Made by a program: the position numbers and the translations under genes. This document shows positions 62,956-64,000 of a DNA stretch of 64,000 nucleotides, piece after piece. Source of the DNA: Bacillus sp. UNC41MFS5 (GTDB lineage Bacteria > Bacillota > Bacilli > Bacillales_B > DSM-18226); contig NZ_JMLP01000011.1 of assembly GCF_000686805.1 (NCBI RefSeq), forward strand, positions 186,001 to 250,000, read 5' to 3'. The notes beneath the pieces are model-generated. The model made no database searches, was not told the DNA's origin, and saw only the letters and a list, made by a program, of their open reading frames with translations. Position 1 is the first letter of the stretch. Every line of letters starts with the position of its first letter.

Positions 62956-64000
62956 ATGAAGACGAAAAATAAGCTAGTGCGGATGTCGAGGGTCCTCTCT
63001 CTGACCTTTAGCATTTTCCTACAAATTTATTGGTACAAGATTCGCAGAAAGCCGAAAGCGGAGTGGGAAAAACTGTGGGGGACCATCGGAGAACGGTTTC
63101 GCCAGACCCTGTTTGATTTAGAAGGCCTGCTCATCAAATTGGGACAAATCCTCAGCACGCGGGCCGATTTGCTGCCGCCTGCCTTTATCCGTCAAATCGA
63201 AGACATGACCGATAAAGTTCCGCCATCCGAATGGGGCGAGATTCAGGAAATTTTAGAAAAAGAATGGGGAAACCTGTATCATCAACACTTCCAATCGATT
63301 GAAGAAACCGCGATTGCATCTGCATCAATTGGCGAAGTGTACAAGGGCGTGCTCCATGATGGAAACGAAGTCGCGATTAAAGTAAAACGCCCGCATATTG
63401 ATTCCATTGTCGATACGGACTTTCGAATTTTAAGTATTGTGATGTGGTTTGTGGATCACTTAATCCCTCTTCCAAAGGGTTTTATGAATTTTAAAGTTCT
63501 TTTTAAAGAAGTAAGGCAAGTGATTGTACGCGAACTGGATTATTCCCTAGAACTGAACACCATCCTGAGCTTTAAAGAGCGCTTTAAGGAGATGGATACC
63601 GTCCATATTCCCTCGGTGTATGCCGAATTAAGTACCGCAAATGTGCTAGTCATGGAGTGGGTCGAAGGATTACGGCTGACCAATAACGACGCCATCGACC
63701 AATTACCCGTGAGTCGCCAGGAACTAGCTCAACGGCTGATGAAGGTCTTTCTCCCTCAATGGATGGAACCTGGTCCCTTCCATGCCGATCCCCATCCCGG
63801 CAACGTTCTGGTCTCAAAGGAAGGAAAAATTATTTTACTAGACTTCGGAATGGTTGGAGAGCTTTCCAAAAAGGATGCTGGTTATTTTCAAGGTTTAATT
63901 GAAAGCTTTCTCGCTAAAAATTATCCGAAAGTTGTGGATTGCTTATTTCATTTAGGCGTGCTGCTTCCAGAAGCTGAATCCAGAACGATTGAACGGATAT
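62956..64000 (+). CDS. ABC1/UbiB (AarF)-family kinase-like protein, cut by right edge
   Basis: About 348 codons are visible of a usual ~550. It begins MKTKNKLVRMSRVLSL after GGGGA. It has the family signature LLIKLGQILSTRADLLP (KxGQ motif), AIASASIGEVYKG (alanine-rich nucleotide loop), EVAIKVKRP with the active Lys, ELDYSLEL, the FHADPHPGN catalytic segment and LLDFGMVG with the metal-binding Asp. These atypical kinases act in isoprenoid quinone synthesis and related lipid processes at the membrane. The C-terminal membrane segments lie outside the window. Confidence 0.9.
   Translation, partial: MKTKNKLVRMSRVLSLTFSIFLQIYWYKIRRKPKAEWEKLWGTIGERFRQTLFDLEGLLIKLGQILSTRADLLPPAFIRQIEDMTDKVPPSEWGEIQEILEKEWGNLYHQHFQSIEETAIASASIGEVYKGVLHDGNEVAIKVKRPHIDSIVDTDFRILSIVMWFVDHLIPLPKGFMNFKVLFKEVRQVIVRELDYSLELNTILSFKERFKEMDTVHIPSVYAELSTANVLVMEWVEGLRLTNNDAIDQLPVSRQELAQRLMKVFLPQWMEPGPFHADPHPGNVLVSKEGKIILLDFGMVGELSKKDAGYFQGLIESFLAKNYPKVVDCLFHLGVLLPEAESRTIERI

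Overview
The window comes from a low-GC Gram-positive endospore former, most likely a member of the Bacillaceae. The evidence is a Spo0E-like phosphatase, a CccB-type lipoprotein cytochrome c, GlpD and MurQ/MurR/MurP proteins of Bacillus type, AGGAGG ribosome binding sites, frequent GTG/TTG starts, and many CcpA-type cre boxes. No rRNA, tRNA, phage, intact insertion sequence or CRISPR array is visible. Almost every gene lies on the minus strand, so transcription runs from right to left. The window is a chain of carbohydrate-catabolic islands, each with its own regulator and importer.

Region A (1-20956) holds two adjacent transport units. The first (14220 down to 1) has a LacI regulator, an LplABC-type CUT1 importer, a PHP phosphoesterase, a glycerophosphodiester phosphodiesterase (GDPD), an aldo/keto reductase, a TIM-barrel isomerase, a GH38-like DUF5054 protein, glpD (interrupted by an in-frame TAG), iolG and iolE. 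The second (20956 down to 14582) has a split PHP protein, a complete ABC importer (two permeases, ATPase, binding protein) and a second GDPD. Together they suggest import of glycerophosphodiesters and their splitting into glycerol-3-phosphate plus a polyol; with iolE/iolG present, glycerophosphoinositol is an attractive candidate substrate.

Region B (21072-24708) is miscellaneous: MgtC/SapB, the collapsed remains of a second LacI gene with its operators, a HAD hydrolase, a GNAT acetyltransferase and an aminoglycoside 6-adenylyltransferase.

Region C (24880-34904) has a GntR/LacI hybrid regulator, a CUT1 importer, three Gfo/Idh/MocA oxidoreductases and two xylose-isomerase-like TIM barrels. 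That combination is typical of oxidise-then-cleave (3-keto-glycoside) or inositol-like chemistry. It ends in a scar of plus-strand ABC exporter and minus-strand ROK kinase fragments (35119-35892).

Region D (35894-46060) has an S9 peptidase, a 52-bp tandem repeat, a cytochrome c, and the MurNAc-6-phosphate recycling operon murQ-murR-murP-mupG. The mur promoter carries two tandem MurR-type operators and a cre site; a third similar operator precedes a neighbouring Cof-type HAD gene. A 21-bp tandem repeat, a small lipoprotein gene broken by TAG, a Spo0E-like gene and ecsC follow.

Region E (46201-53728) is one operon: class II aldolase, lyxose/mannose isomerase, CUT1 importer, ADP-dependent sugar kinase, RpiR regulator and a DJ-1/PfpI protein. 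It reads as a self-contained import-isomerise-phosphorylate-cleave pathway. Two RpiR-like palindromes lie upstream.

Region F (54334-64000) has an LCP cell-wall ligase, the hexuronate operon (gntR-uxuA-GPH symporter-uxaC-uxuB), a small membrane protein, another ~51-bp tandem repeat, and an ABC1/UbiB-type kinase cut by the right edge. The three CUT1 importers carry no ATPase and probably share an MsmX-type ATPase encoded elsewhere.
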